A DNA stretch of 64,000 nt from Gonapodya prolifera JEL478 (taxonomy: Eukaryota > Monoblepharomycota > Monoblepharidomycetes > Monoblepharidales > Gonapodyaceae). Below the pieces are notes generated by a model that was not told the origin of the DNA, did no database searches, and worked only from the letters and a program-made list of their open reading frames with translations. Location of the stretch: NCBI GenBank assembly GCA_001574975.1, contig KQ965825.1, positions 81,883-145,882 on the forward strand, in the 5' to 3' direction. Position numbers and translations under genes: made by a program. Shown here piece by piece: positions 1 through 10,176 of the stretch (position 1 is the first letter of the stretch; every line of letters starts with the position of its first letter).

Positions 1-493
1 GGCAGCAAAAAGCACCTTGTTATAAAGAGCATAAAGAGAATCACCAGTACTGCCTCCAGAAAGACCATTTCTAATGACTGTTTTTATGCTGTTGGAGTCA
101 TTGTTTTTGATTGTCATTTAGCTGAATCAGATGTTTTTTTTCCGGGTTCTACCAGTCAGTGGGACACTCTCGACCACGTACTCCGAAGCCATTTCATCGA
201 TATCCTGAGGAGCTGTCGAGTCTTTGACTTCCAATGGTCTCTTTTATCACGTGAGCACCTCTCCAATGCAATTATTGCCCCCCATTGAAGTTTTTGGTTG
301 CCTTGATGCCGTCGACATGGCTCATATGTATTTTCTGTCGGCGCTGTGGCAATGACGTCCCGCTCTGGGTACGTAATTCGACAATTTACGTGAGCAGGTT
401 CTCTTCGGGGCTTAAAGATCTCGGTGGTGCAAGTACTCACTGAAAGGGAACGCTTGCCGATCATTTCAATCTTCTCTCACAACACCAGGAGTC
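1..493. other. Left edge, no gene seen
   Basis: I see no exon, RNA gene or clear repeat here. Short open frames exist on both strands but lack conserved motifs and intron signals. The ~500-base repeat array begins at the right end of this stretch. Confidence 0.4.
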
Positions 494-1735
494 GATTCAC
501 ATGAAATCCATAGTGCCTACTCTTTTGCTCTCCGTTTCACTCAAAGCCTCGCGTCCTTGCCCAAGCAAGTGGTGCTTATTGGCTGACTGCAGAGCGGGAG
601 ATTGTGGGACAGAGGTGGTTGTGAAGTGCATCTGAACTGTAATAGCCCCTTGGAGCTTGCAAGTATTCTCGGTTGGCAACCATGTCACGGAGAAATTCAA
701 TTACCACCACTGATTTCTCAGCTACCAAATTATGGGATAGATGATACTGGAGGTACTCAGTGGGGTGGGACACATCAACTGAATACAACTTTTCCCGCAC
801 TCTTGTTGTGGAAACAGGCAATTCGGAAGAGGAAGCACATATGCACAACTATATTGCAATTTGTTCCGATGGTTTCTACAAAGATCTCAGAGGAGCCACA
901 TACTGAAGAGGAAACCCGCTTTTGCTTACGATTTTGTGCCCCTGCCATCGTCTGCATGCAGACGTTCACTGGTCTCTTCTTCCTACTTTGAACAGTATAA
1001 AGCGTTCATGATGTGATGCCGTTCATCTGAAGTCCTCAAGCTGTTTTTGCTCCCCGCTTCGTGTGAATGCCTCGGCTACTTTGCCCAAGCAAGTGCAGCT
1101 TGTTGGCTGGCTGCGCGCGGAAAGACTAGCGAAATCTATCTAAACTAAAGAAAAAACCCTTGCAAACATTCTCATTTTGGCAACCCTGTCATGCGAATTC
1201 CCACCACTGATCTCTGAGCTACGAAATGATGTGATAGGAGAGACCTGAAAGTGACTGAGTCGAGGTGAGTTACTATTTGAGCATCCCCTTTTCCACTCTT
1301 GTTGCGAAACAGGGGTATGTCGGAAGAGAAACCACATCTGTACAGCTTCTTGCAGTTTGCTCAGAGGGACAAAGAACTCCATGGTGTCTCACTGAAGTGT
1401 AATCTTTCGATACATCCGCTGCCGTGTGTCAGTTGCTGACATGTTTCTCCTAATTTAAACAAATTAATGCCTTCAGGATGACCTGATATACTTGTTCACC
1501 TCAAGTCCTGATGTCGCATTTGCTCCCTGTTCGCAAGAATGCATCAACCACCTTGCACAAACAAGTAGCCGAACCTATTGGCTGACTGCGGGCTGGGAAA
1601 TCGTGGTTTTTGTATGGAAATGGGATTAAACTATGAATAAACAGGCAGCCATTCTCGTTTTTCCTTCCATGTCTCTCAATTACCGACACCAGTAATATCT
1701 GAGCTCTAATCCCAAAATGATGGGAGAGTAGAAGC
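494..1735. repeat. Three diverged tandem copies of a ~500-base unit
   Basis: Three copies start near 494, 1021 and 1494. Each opens with a 'ttca...ga/caa.tcct' stretch. About 60 bases later comes a shared core of the form 'ttgcccaagcaagt' followed by 'ttggctgactgc' (cores at about 556, 1081 and 1552). Later blocks, such as 'ggcaaccatgtcac' against 'ggcaaccctgtcat' and 'ccaccactgat.tct.agctac', also recur in order. Spacing between copies is about 525 and 471 bases. No long open frame is shared by the copies, so the unit looks non-coding. Its family is unknown to me. Confidence 0.7.
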
Positions 1736-2400
1736 CGGAGGCGGATAAAGAGGTGGCACCTAGCTATTGGCTTCATCTCCAGACGTGAGACATGATTCAT
1801 GAGGCAGGGCGACGAAGGCAATTGCTCAAGACTCCTACTATCACTCTTCCTGAAAGAACAACCGATTCAAATAAGGGGGGTGGGGGGGTGGGGGGGTAGA
1901 TTCTTGCGGTGGCGTAAAAGTTAAGACTCAAGTAAGTATTTGGCATCGACATTTCACGTCAAACCTGTGCGACGCATTGTATGTGTTCCGTCATCCAACC
2001 ACCGCTATCACTCTTCATCTTTCTATGAGGGTAGCGCATCAACCGCGCATCAACCTCCTTTATTGCCAAAACGGGAGGCGACAAGAGGTGGGACACAGAT
2101 ATTTTGGCGTCATCCCTCCATGTGCGAGATTCACGAGTCAAGGCGACGCAGTCACAATGTCGACGGAACTCCTACGATCAACGTGATCACTCTGAATTTC
2201 TCAAGGCTCGGTGGGATAGGCTTCCTCTATTGAGCCGAAACGGGAGGTGGCAAGAGTTGCGACACAGCTAGTTTGGCATCATCCACTGACGATTTAAATT
2301 CACGAGGCAGGGCGACGCAGGCACAGCGGAGACCCTCTTGTCGTCACTTTTCATTTCTCAACGTTCGGTGGCATCGCCATTCCTCTTTTAAAACCATATT
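1736..2400. repeat. Tandem array of ~166-base units
   Basis: Four diverged units can be anchored on 'gcgacg' within a 'ca.gag.cagggcgacg' context at about 1805, 1968, 2136 and 2302, which gives a period of about 166 bases. Other blocks recur in the same order: 'aacgggaggcgacaagaggt' (2071) against 'aacgggaggtggcaagagtt' (2238), 'ttggcgtcatcc' against 'ttggcatcatcc', and a following 'actcctac.atcac' block. The array runs to within about 20 bases of the VPS29 stop codon and may include its 3' flank. Confidence 0.7.
1875..1896 (+). other. G6-T-G7-T-G7 tract, possible G-quadruplex
   Basis: Three runs of six, seven and seven G are separated by single T residues. Four runs of three G can be drawn from it, so an intramolecular quadruplex is chemically plausible. 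It lies inside the repeat zone. Long homopolymer runs are also places where base counts can be wrong. Confidence 0.6.
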
Positions 2401-2416
2401 ACAAAACTCGCGAAAT

Positions 2417-3565
2417 TTACAACGCTGCCTGCTCCTTCTTGGTCCAATCAATCTTCTCAATCTTCAACTCGCCCTCCACCAACTGGTACACATATAGAAC
2501 CACACTCGGACCTTGCAAGTCCATCAGCACGAAGCTCGGGTTCGGCGTCTCTCCCCCTGTCCCTTCCCCCGTCGCCCCTACGTGCGCATGCGAGTGAGAG
2601 AAGGCCCCCGTGGCCGACCCGGGGTTGACAAAAAATCGCCCTTCGTATTCATACGCTTCGAATCGGTGCGTGTGCCCTGTCACGAGAACGTCCGCGTCCA
2701 ATTGGCGAGCGACCCCGGCGAGAGCGTCGGCGTCACCCCAAGGAAGGACGTCGTGGCCGTGGATGAGTCCGACCTGAAAGTAGGCATTTCAGTGATAATA
2801 GTTGCAGTGTTGAGAGGATTGTTGTTGGGAGTGGCCATGCCATGTAATCCCCAATTGATCCCAGTTGTAGTTTGCACTTGTTGACACCTCGTAAGACCCC
2901 ACCCTCGCAATGTATTTCGCTCCGCGGGGTGATTCGCCTTTCGCGAACGTTCGGTCAGGGCTTCGCACTTAGGCCTCGGGCTCGCCGCGCTCGCGGGGCT
3001 CGACTCGATGTCACTCGGCTTCGCCTCGTTCGTTCCGTCTCGCCCCTACCCCTACCCCCCTCTTCCCCAGCAACTCACCTTTAACGGTCCATGAACAACC
3101 ACTCTCGCACTCGGGGGCACGACCTGGCTCGACTGGGGGTACGTCCCTCCCAATCCAATCTCATCCGCATCCCCACGGACAGGGACGACTTCTGCCGAGA
3201 CGGAGCGTAGAAAATCGAGTGTGGCACGAGACGTAATGTTCCCTGTGAACAGAATTTGCTGGATTTTGCCGGGGACGAGCAGTTTCTTGAATTTGGCGGG
3301 GAGTTCGGTCGCCCGGGACGGGATGTGGGTGTCGCCTGGCGAGGAGCGGTTGGGAGCTGGAGTTAAAGATAAGAGGAAGAGTAATGGGAACTCACCGATG
3401 GCGAGAACGAGAACCTGCCATCAAGTTGCCATTAACGGACGGTGTGGAATGTCAAAGCCAGGATCGGACGGGAGCGAGGCCGAAGCGGGGCGTGAATTGC
3501 TCCAGTGAGTGTCTGTGTACGTCGAAGCAGCAGAAAACACGGCCGATGTCCCTGAAACTCACCAT
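2417..3565 (-). CDS. VPS29: Retromer subunit Vps29 (4 exons)
   Basis: Vps29 is the metallophosphoesterase-fold subunit of retromer, which recycles cargo from endosomes to the Golgi. Exons on the minus strand are 3565-3563 (only ATG), 3414-3396, 3335-3079 and 2773-2417, all with GT-AG introns. The spliced start reads MVLVLAIGDTHIPSR, matching the family N-terminus. Further signatures are LPAKFKKLLVPGKIQ, FTGN, VGLIHGHDVLPWGD, GHTHRFEA, NPGSATGA and the terminal PSFVLMDLQG...VYVYQL-type block. About 187 residues, as expected. Intron 3 (2774-3078) is GC-rich with GCGAG-type simple repeats. The ~166-base repeat array lies directly downstream. The next gene upstream is the AhpD-like gene, same strand, about 120 bases away. 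Confidence 0.95.
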
Positions 3566-3687
3566 GTTGGGTCGTGAACTTGGTATTCAGCCGAGGTTCA
3601 GACGATTAGCCGAGCCAACCTCAATTCTTCCATGAAATATCTGGGGCCGATATTATAAGGATAGTAGTACAGTTACATTACCCAGCG

Positions 3688-4947
3688 CTATTTCATTCCT
3701 TCCCCGCGTCCCGCTCCACAACCGCTGTTGGCGTACATCTTCTCGTACATCGGGTCCACTGCCACGCGGTACCCGAATGCAAGGCGGTTTGTTTCGCTGG
3801 CCTGGGTGAGGGTGGACGGGGTTGGGTGTGAGTTTTTCAGTTGTAGCATCTGCCTCTGTCGCTCGACTTCTTCTCCTGTCCCCGCCCGAGGCCCCACGCC
3901 TGTGCTTCAAACTCAGGCCTTGATAAATGCTCCGCGTGGGACACGTGCGACTGAACAAAGTCTCCACGCAGGATCACTCGCCTCCGGCAGAGCACGCGTC
4001 GGTTAGCACTTGAGGCTGAGGCCTTATTCTCCCTCCACGGACTCCAATCCGCGCCTCATTTGCCTGTCGTCAACTCCGCAGGTCATTAGCTTCCGGCGGG
4101 GATCTAAGGTACTTCGCCTCCGGCGGGAATAACGCTCTGCACTTGGAACTCTGTGTCCCGCCGGCGGATGTCTCGGGAGCTAGAGTATGATTCCTCATCT
4201 CGGACCATTCGTCTCTGCCCGTCATTTCCCTTCCTTCGGAAACCTCGCCCATCCCTCCTCTCCCCTCCCCTCCAAACCCCAACGTCACGCACCATAGCAA
4301 CCACCGCCTGCAACTCCCCCATCATCTCATCCGACATGCCCTCCTCGCCGATGCCGCATGCGAGGCGATGCAGTAGTCGCAGCCGTTTGTCGTGGATACG
4401 GCGAGGTCTATGGGGCCGGACAGGGGGACGGTGAGGGGAGTACATATGACAAAGATGAAAGGGGACAAGGGAAAAGGGGGAAGGAGATTCCGAGAAGAGA
4501 AGGAAGAGATACGTACAAATCATCTCCTTCACGAGCGGGTCCAACGCGCCTGGTGCCATGACCGTTTGCATGCGGTCCCATGTATCCTACATGTCGACGT
4601 GTCGTTCATCGGGTACATTTTAAAAATCGATTAATCCACGAGCACGCCAAAGCGGCCCATTAGCGGGAAGCTGCCCACCTTAAACGTCGGATTATGGTTC
4701 GCCAAAATCTTCCAGAAATCATTTATCTGGTGCGGCCCTTTCAGCTCGAACTGCGCAATCATCTGTTCGTAGATGACTTTTACTTTCGCATCGGCCTTCT
4801 CGTAGGGGATGGGAGGCAGGACGGGTTGTCTGTGGCGAGCGGGGGTGAGAACTGCACGGTGGGGAAACGCGAGATGGGAGGAGCAAGGAGGGATGGTGCG
4901 GGTCGGGCGCGCAGGACAGGGCGGAAAAAAGATCGAGAAGAGAGCAT
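3688..4947 (-). CDS. AhpD/carboxymuconolactone decarboxylase-like protein, probably mitochondrial, with apparent frame breaks
   Basis: Likely exons: 4947-4679, 4586-4517, 4407-4293 and 3801-3688. Family features are PIPYEKADAKVKVIYEQ, NDFWKILANHNPTF, APGALDPLVKEMI, the redox motif CDYCIASH (CxxCxxxH) and GMSDEMMGEL. The end ASETNRLAFGYRVAVDP resembles fungal relatives. The opening MLSSRSFFRPVLRARPAPS is rich in Arg and Ser with no acidic residue, suggesting a mitochondrial presequence. Two problems are visible. The presequence frame does not connect with the PIPYEK frame in exon 1, and exon 3 (115 bases) is one base short or two long just after CIASHAASARR. These may be assembly indels or real loss of function. 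Intron 3 is about 491 bases, unusually long here. Function in this organism is unknown; the family includes peroxidase-reducing AhpD and decarboxylases. Confidence 0.8.
3960..4135. repeat. Short direct repeats in the long AhpD-gene intron
   Basis: Three copies of a 'ctcgcctccggc.g' motif lie at about 3967, 4087 and 4114. The last two are close copies ('ttagcttccggcggggat' and 'ttcgcctccggcgggaat'). An inverted 'cccgccggcgg' follows near 4157. They sit inside the ~491-base intron, which suggests that a small insertion enlarged it. Confidence 0.4.
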
Positions 4948-5090
4948 TGTAGATGGATTGAGGGGTGGATGCCTCGTGTGGGGGGAAGTCGTATCATTTC
5001 AGATGGAAGGCCCAATTCACTTTTCATTTGCACCTGCATTCAATTCTCATAGCAATATCTAAAAGTGAATTATTTTCGCATCGTACGTAA

Positions 5091-6384
5091 TTAAATCTTC
5101 GATCGCCCTGTGCCCGAATCTTCATCTTCCAACATTTGCCCACCCGGCTCGAACCACCTCACCCCACCAGCGCCGCTCTCGCCAAGTCTCTTCAACGGAT
5201 GCTCTCCCGCCACCATGCCCATGAAGGGCTTGTGAACGCTGTACCCGAGGAGGGACTGCAGCTTCTTCGGAAGCTGTGGGACGAGCGTGGGAGGGGTGAT
5301 GAGGAAGTGGTTTTCGTAGGGGCGGAGGTAGGGCTCGCAGTCTAGCAGAGGCGGGGAGTGGTTGGTGGTGAGTGAGAAGTTGTTGAGGCCAAAGGCTTGT
5401 TGCTAATGCACACTCACATTGAGCTGTCACGGCGAGACGGGATGACTTCGAGGTATTGGCGCCACCACCGTGCCTTTTTGTTAAAAGATCGTGAACGATG
5501 AGTCAAGTGTTGAATGAACTACCTCAGCACAATACAGATCGCACCACGTTGTTCCCAGAAACACGACCACGCTACCACGCTCCATCACCAGGGGAATGAT
5601 CTTGTCCTTCCCGGGCATCGGCTTCCTCCCGGCGCCCCAAGTGTGGCTGCCGGGGACAACCATCGTGGCACCGTTCTCGGACGTGAAGTCATCGAGAGCC
5701 TTGCGCGAATGCAACATCAGCTTGGCTGAATCCAAAAGGAGATTATGCAGGATTAACTTACCCATATGGTTGCGACCATTTGAAAGCGTCTTGGTCTGGG
5801 AATGCGAACCACGGAGTCATCTGAGTGCAGCGACTGCGACAATTCTCCTGGGTGTATTTGAATCGCTTGGTAGACTGATAAGAGGTAACTGATCGACCAA
5901 GAACGTCAATGCGATCTCGTACTAGCGCTCCGGTAGAGGATCGTCGCATCTCACTTTGGTAAAAGTACTTTATCGAGGATTCTGGTGACTCTCGGGTGCA
6001 TCGGCAAATGATACGTCTCCTTTGATCTGCCCATCAGCGCATAGACACGTCGAGTATGGAGACCTTCGAAATCATTCCGCCCGAAGGGTGTTTCGTCCAG
6101 TATGGGGTCCAGTGCTCGTCGAACTTGTGAAATATACGAGGACGACAAGACTTTTGGGAGGACAACTGGATGCCGAACATGCTCCCATTCGTGAATTGAG
6201 GTGAGCTCCAAAATACGTCAGCACGCTCACCATAGCCGTCCGTAAGGAGTCGAAAGACCTCCGGATCCTCTCGCTCCAGCTTTGGATCGACATCGTAAAC
6301 GAACTCGGTCTCCCGGGTCGGCACATCGTACGGCACGAGCGGCGTTTCGTCGCCAGAGTTATACACTGAGCCGAGGTTGTTCAT
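5091..6384 (-). CDS. Phytanoyl-CoA dioxygenase (PhyH) family protein, 6 exons
   Basis: Fe(II)/2-oxoglutarate dioxygenase of the PhyH family; relatives hydroxylate 2-methyl-branched acyl-CoAs or other small substrates. Exons on the minus strand: 6384-6231, 6165-5955, 5888-5762, 5699-5545, 5473-5419 and 5341-5091. Joining them restores family blocks across each junction: LDPILDETPFGRNDFEG, LLPNYLLSVYQAIQIHPGE, the metal motif LHSDDS (HxD), ATIW/ALDDFTSENGAT, VVPGSHTWGAG and FLGTTWHGGGANTS with the distal His. The protein ends in RSKI, whose last three residues resemble a weak PTS1 peroxisomal signal. No clear N-terminal PTS2 is seen. Reading is clean, with no frame break. The substrate cannot be told from sequence. 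Confidence 0.93.
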
Positions 6385-6919
6385 CGATTGGTGAATGTGG
6401 TCCGATGTGTAGTGAGCGTCGAGCTGGTTGAAAAGTCCGATGGATTAGGATCACCCATCTCAAGGAACGTCCTGGTGACGGGCAAAGTTACCTTTTGACG
6501 GGATTTGGAGCTGTCATATCCGCTACGCGTAGAGGGAGCTGCCATCGCCAAAGAAAGCGTTTAGGAGCGGAGTTACCTGGGAATGGCGGAAGGAGTTGAA
6601 CCGACTTGACCTGATTTGACCGAAATACACAAACACGAATCTATTTGGTGATTTCGGAGAAGAAATGAGAAGCTCCCAGAACATGCAAGATCTGTTTTCG
6701 ATTACATGCTTTGTTATCACGGAGTGCCCTGCAATCAGCGACGTTTTTTCAAGGAAGCTAGCTGGAATCCAACCAAGTTGTGAATGCGAGTATTCAGTTA
6801 AATTTAGAGGAACGATGGTGTCGTGCGTGTCTTGGCGCCTTGGCGCCTTGTCGGTCGGAGTTGGGGAATGTCTGACTGTAGCGGGGTCGGAGACATTCAA
6901 ACATATATTCGCTGTCTCG
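6385..6919. other. Intergenic between divergent genes
   Basis: This separates the PhyH gene (minus) from the plus-strand membrane-protein gene. An open plus frame already runs from 6665 into the next gene. The stretch before the Met at 6920 reads poorly as protein and more likely holds promoter and 5' UTR. No other feature is seen. Confidence 0.4.
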
Positions 6920-8603
6920 ATGGCGAGCGAGCTTCCCCTGGATCCAGAGAAAGCATTCGAGGAGAGCCGTCGTGCGGACGGCCAAGGCTACCGCAACTCG
7001 CTATCCTTCCTCGCCCGAGAGGCTGCCCACAGCACAGACCCACCAATTGCACAAGCGCGCCAAGCATCTTACAAGGCTATCTCCGCCATTCTCGCCCTTG
7101 GTTGCATTGTGGTCCTTGTCCTTTGTCTTTTCTTCCCGACTTTGATTCGATCCTTCCTGGACAACGCGGAACCTTGGACGCGAGCCATCGTCCTTGGGAT
7201 TGACCCAGCGCGGAGTGCGGTCGGCGGAGCGGTTCAAAAATGTACCGGCGTTCTGGGCGATATGGTTCTGACCACAAATGTTATTGCCGCGTGTTCACCT
7301 GCGTGGGGCCCCATGGACGTCGAAGTGCCCGGAAGTTGCATCAACGCGACCGCTGTGGAGATGTTGAACTCTTACAGACCTGGAAGTTCCATTTGGGGTC
7401 ACGTGTTCCGTAATCCCAGGGATAAGGACGGAGCTGTGGATTCGTGCTTCTCGCGAAGGTGGGTGAACTTGCATGCCGACTGTGGAGAAACCCGATCCAC
7501 GATGATCTTGTCTCAAGGTCAAAAGCACTCAATGATGCTGTTTGCTCGGAAAAATGCGAGAAAGCCCTGCGATGGTACTTTGAAATCGCCAAGGCTGGAT
7601 GTGGAAACACTGTTAGTACTGGCGCAATGTATATTATTTGTTGGTTGCACACACAAACCAGGCATAACTTCCTTTCAGCTACTGTGGGCTGCACGCAACG
7701 GCAGCACTCGCAACTCTGGCCATCTTCTCCGTGTTTCCACTTCCGCAGCCAACTTTGGCGGGTTCATTCGCCAGATGGTGGCCGTGAATGCATCAATCGA
7801 TATACACGACGTTAAAAGCCTTACGACGTTTATAAGGAACGTCCGGTGCTCGGATGTCGCACGTGCGCGCTTGGATGAAAGTGCGCAGATGGAGTCGCGG
7901 GGCGACAATGTGCGCATCGATGTGATCAGCCTGATCAAGAAAACGCTCGAGCCCAATGCAACATCTCTAACAAGAACACTAGTGCAGCAACCGATATGGG
8001 GTCCTGGTGCGTACCAGTGGCGTGATTTAAAAGGGGGGGGTTGTTTATGGTGAGTGTCGCAAGTATTCCATTCAAATGACGATCAATGCTTAACTTTTCG
8101 CAGCCATAGAAATGCTACATCGGTGTCATACCCTGGAAACGACGTCATGAACTTGGACCTCACCCGCCCGGATGTGAATATAACTGATCTTGATTTCGCA
8201 AAGTCTGCTTGTGTTTGGTAAGTTGGTAAATTATGTGTGTGGCAGAAAGTTGCTCCTCTCACGTCGCGATATCCTATTTTACGTTTTCCTCCCCATAATA
8301 TCTCACTCACGCAGCTATGGTGGCATGACTCCCTCCCAAGCTGCTGAAGCCAGGGCTGAGCACATTGCCGTTGCAATCAGGCACAAAGAGGAATTTTTGT
8401 TGAAGTTTGGGACAGTTCTATGTGCGACACATTCCGATGTCCTGAAGTCCATGGTGATCGAATCCGAGAGTCTGAAACATGGACTCCTTAATTCACTCGT
8501 GATGAGCAACGCGAAGAAGACGATGGAGTCGGTGTGCAAGGAAGCGGAGCATGTCCGATCAAAGGCGACTGGTGAGCTGACATCTGTACGAAAGACAAGT
8601 TGA
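6920..8603 (+). CDS. Unknown single-pass membrane protein, multi-exon
   Basis: I do not recognise the family. The proposed start MASELPLDPEKAFEE is followed after about 55 residues by one strong membrane helix (ISAILALGCIVVLVLCLFFP). A large, probably extracytoplasmic part follows, with scattered cysteines (CSEKCEKALRWYF, AGCGNT, ACVW/CYGGMT) and NxS/T sites. Likely introns: about 7460-7534 (AAG|GTGGGT to CAAG), 7611-7679 (GTTAGT to TTTCAG), about 8004-8102 and about 8218-8314; using them gives one consistent frame change series. The end is KATGELTSVRKTS. The open frame extends upstream to 6665, so an earlier start is possible. Confidence 0.55.
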
Positions 8604-8896
8604 TGTTTCGTGGGGCCGTGGGTTTCACCCACCATGTTGTTCAATTGATGGGGACATCTGCTTCATATAGTAAATTTGCAGTAAATAAATCGACATTATG
8701 TTCAAGTATCTTCTTATCATAAATATCGGAGTACAGAGCTAAAGGTGTGGAGGTCCCTTGACTTTCAGTGGACGTTCCTGAACAGCAGGTGTGAAATCGT
8801 ACGAAACCACGGTAGTGTTACTAGTTCGGTATTTCTCAGGGTAATGTTGGAATGGCCTTGTGTTACTAGCAACACACGTGGTCGTCAAATATATCA

Positions 8897-8935
8897 CCAA
8901 AAGTTTCAAAATAGACAGGACAAGTCCAGCTTTGC
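8897..8935. repeat. Dispersed ~39-base direct repeat, copy 1
   Basis: The block starts 'ccaaaagtttcaaaatagac' and ends 'aagtccagctttgc'. A near copy lies about 724 bases downstream at 9621-9657 ('ccaaaagtttcaaaataaac' ... 'aagtccagcttgcc'). Flanks do not match obviously, so this may be a conserved remnant of an older repeat. Confidence 0.6.
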
Positions 8936-9620
8936 AAGTCGCGTACGATAATTTCAATGTCACAAAGTATCCCCGTCTGCCTTTGTCGTGAAGTCGGATT
9001 GTATCAGTATAGCCCATGAAGGGAAGAAGTTCATTGCTTCTGTCACTGTCCCCAGTCATTCAACCGGTTTGACTCAACAAAACACCTTGGCTTGGTACTT
9101 TTGAAAGAAGCAAAGACGGTACCCAATCACGAAGTTCAGCATAATCTGCCTTTTCATGAATCGTGGTATCTTTTACTTAACAACACAACGACGTGCAAAC
9201 CAGACAACTCGGACGCCCCTTGCCCTCGCTCTTCAATGTCAAAAGTTAATTCCATATATCAGCTCACAAGCCCCGTGAACTCCGTTCGATCTTCGTGGGG
9301 AGCGTCAGCCGATATGGATGGAAGTGCACACAAAGACAGCTGTCACGTTGTAGGGTCACAGGGTCAGGGTTGAGATGGGGCGTAAGCGCGAGAGCGTGGT
9401 CATCTGCGAAAGGTCAGGGGAACGTATAGGGCTCGATTATTACCGTACCCAGATGGGGAGGTCAGCTAATTTTCAGTCATTTTCCCAAACCGCAGACATC
9501 AAACTACATGAACCCACGGCAGTGCCAGTAGGCGGTGTTTCGCAAGGGGGACAAAAGGAAATTACAGTTTAATTGCACCACCAATGCATGTGCTGATTAA
9601 ATAAATTGAGTAAAGAGCTC

Positions 9621-9657
9621 CCAAAAGTTTCAAAATAAACGGGAAAAGTCCAGCTTG
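9621..9657. repeat. Dispersed ~39-base direct repeat, copy 2
   Basis: Second copy of the motif at 8897-8935, same orientation, differing at a few positions and by a short indel. Confidence 0.6.
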
Positions 9658-10176
9658 CCCGTTGTGATTAGTCGTTGAGGGTATACGGAGAGAACGCAAA
9701 CTCTGGTGAAAACATGGGGTAATCGTGACATGCCATTGCACGATGTGAGCTTTACGATTGATCCTCGTGTCCAGCGGTAGCTGCCGAGCGGCTTGCGGAT
9801 GGTGATGTCACTCTTATCCTCTGCTCACCCAAACCTGAAGTTGAGGAAAATGTCCCCAACGAGGCGGCAACGAGGGCGGAGTCATGATTGAAACCGAGTG
9901 CCCTTGTCGCGGCAAAGTACTGTTCCATTGTTATGCACCCGTCGGCTGCGAGTCTCTTCAGGCTTTCGAGAGCTTGAGGGTGAGAAGTTTGCAGACACTC
10001 AGAAAGGAGCCATTGCTGCGATCAAACCTTTTACGCACCTGCTTTGTTTGGTGAAGACTGCGAGTGCATACTGAGAGTTCGGGGAGCGTGAACTGAAACT
10101 TGCGATCGGCTGGAAAGAAACGGCTGCATTGTCTTTCCAAGCATTGCATTGTTGGGCGTAAGAATCATGAAGGGAA

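Larger units (their letters stand above)
8604..10176. other. Long intergenic region with a repeated 40-base motif
   Basis: No convincing gene is seen in these 1.57 kb. The only structure I can support is a pair of direct repeats, at 8897-8935 and 9621-9657, described separately. Small open frames on both strands lack conserved motifs. Confidence 0.4.

Noticed and set aside
602-991. 129-codon plus-strand frame at the left edge
   Set aside because: It lies within the ~500-base tandem repeat and is not kept open in the other copies.
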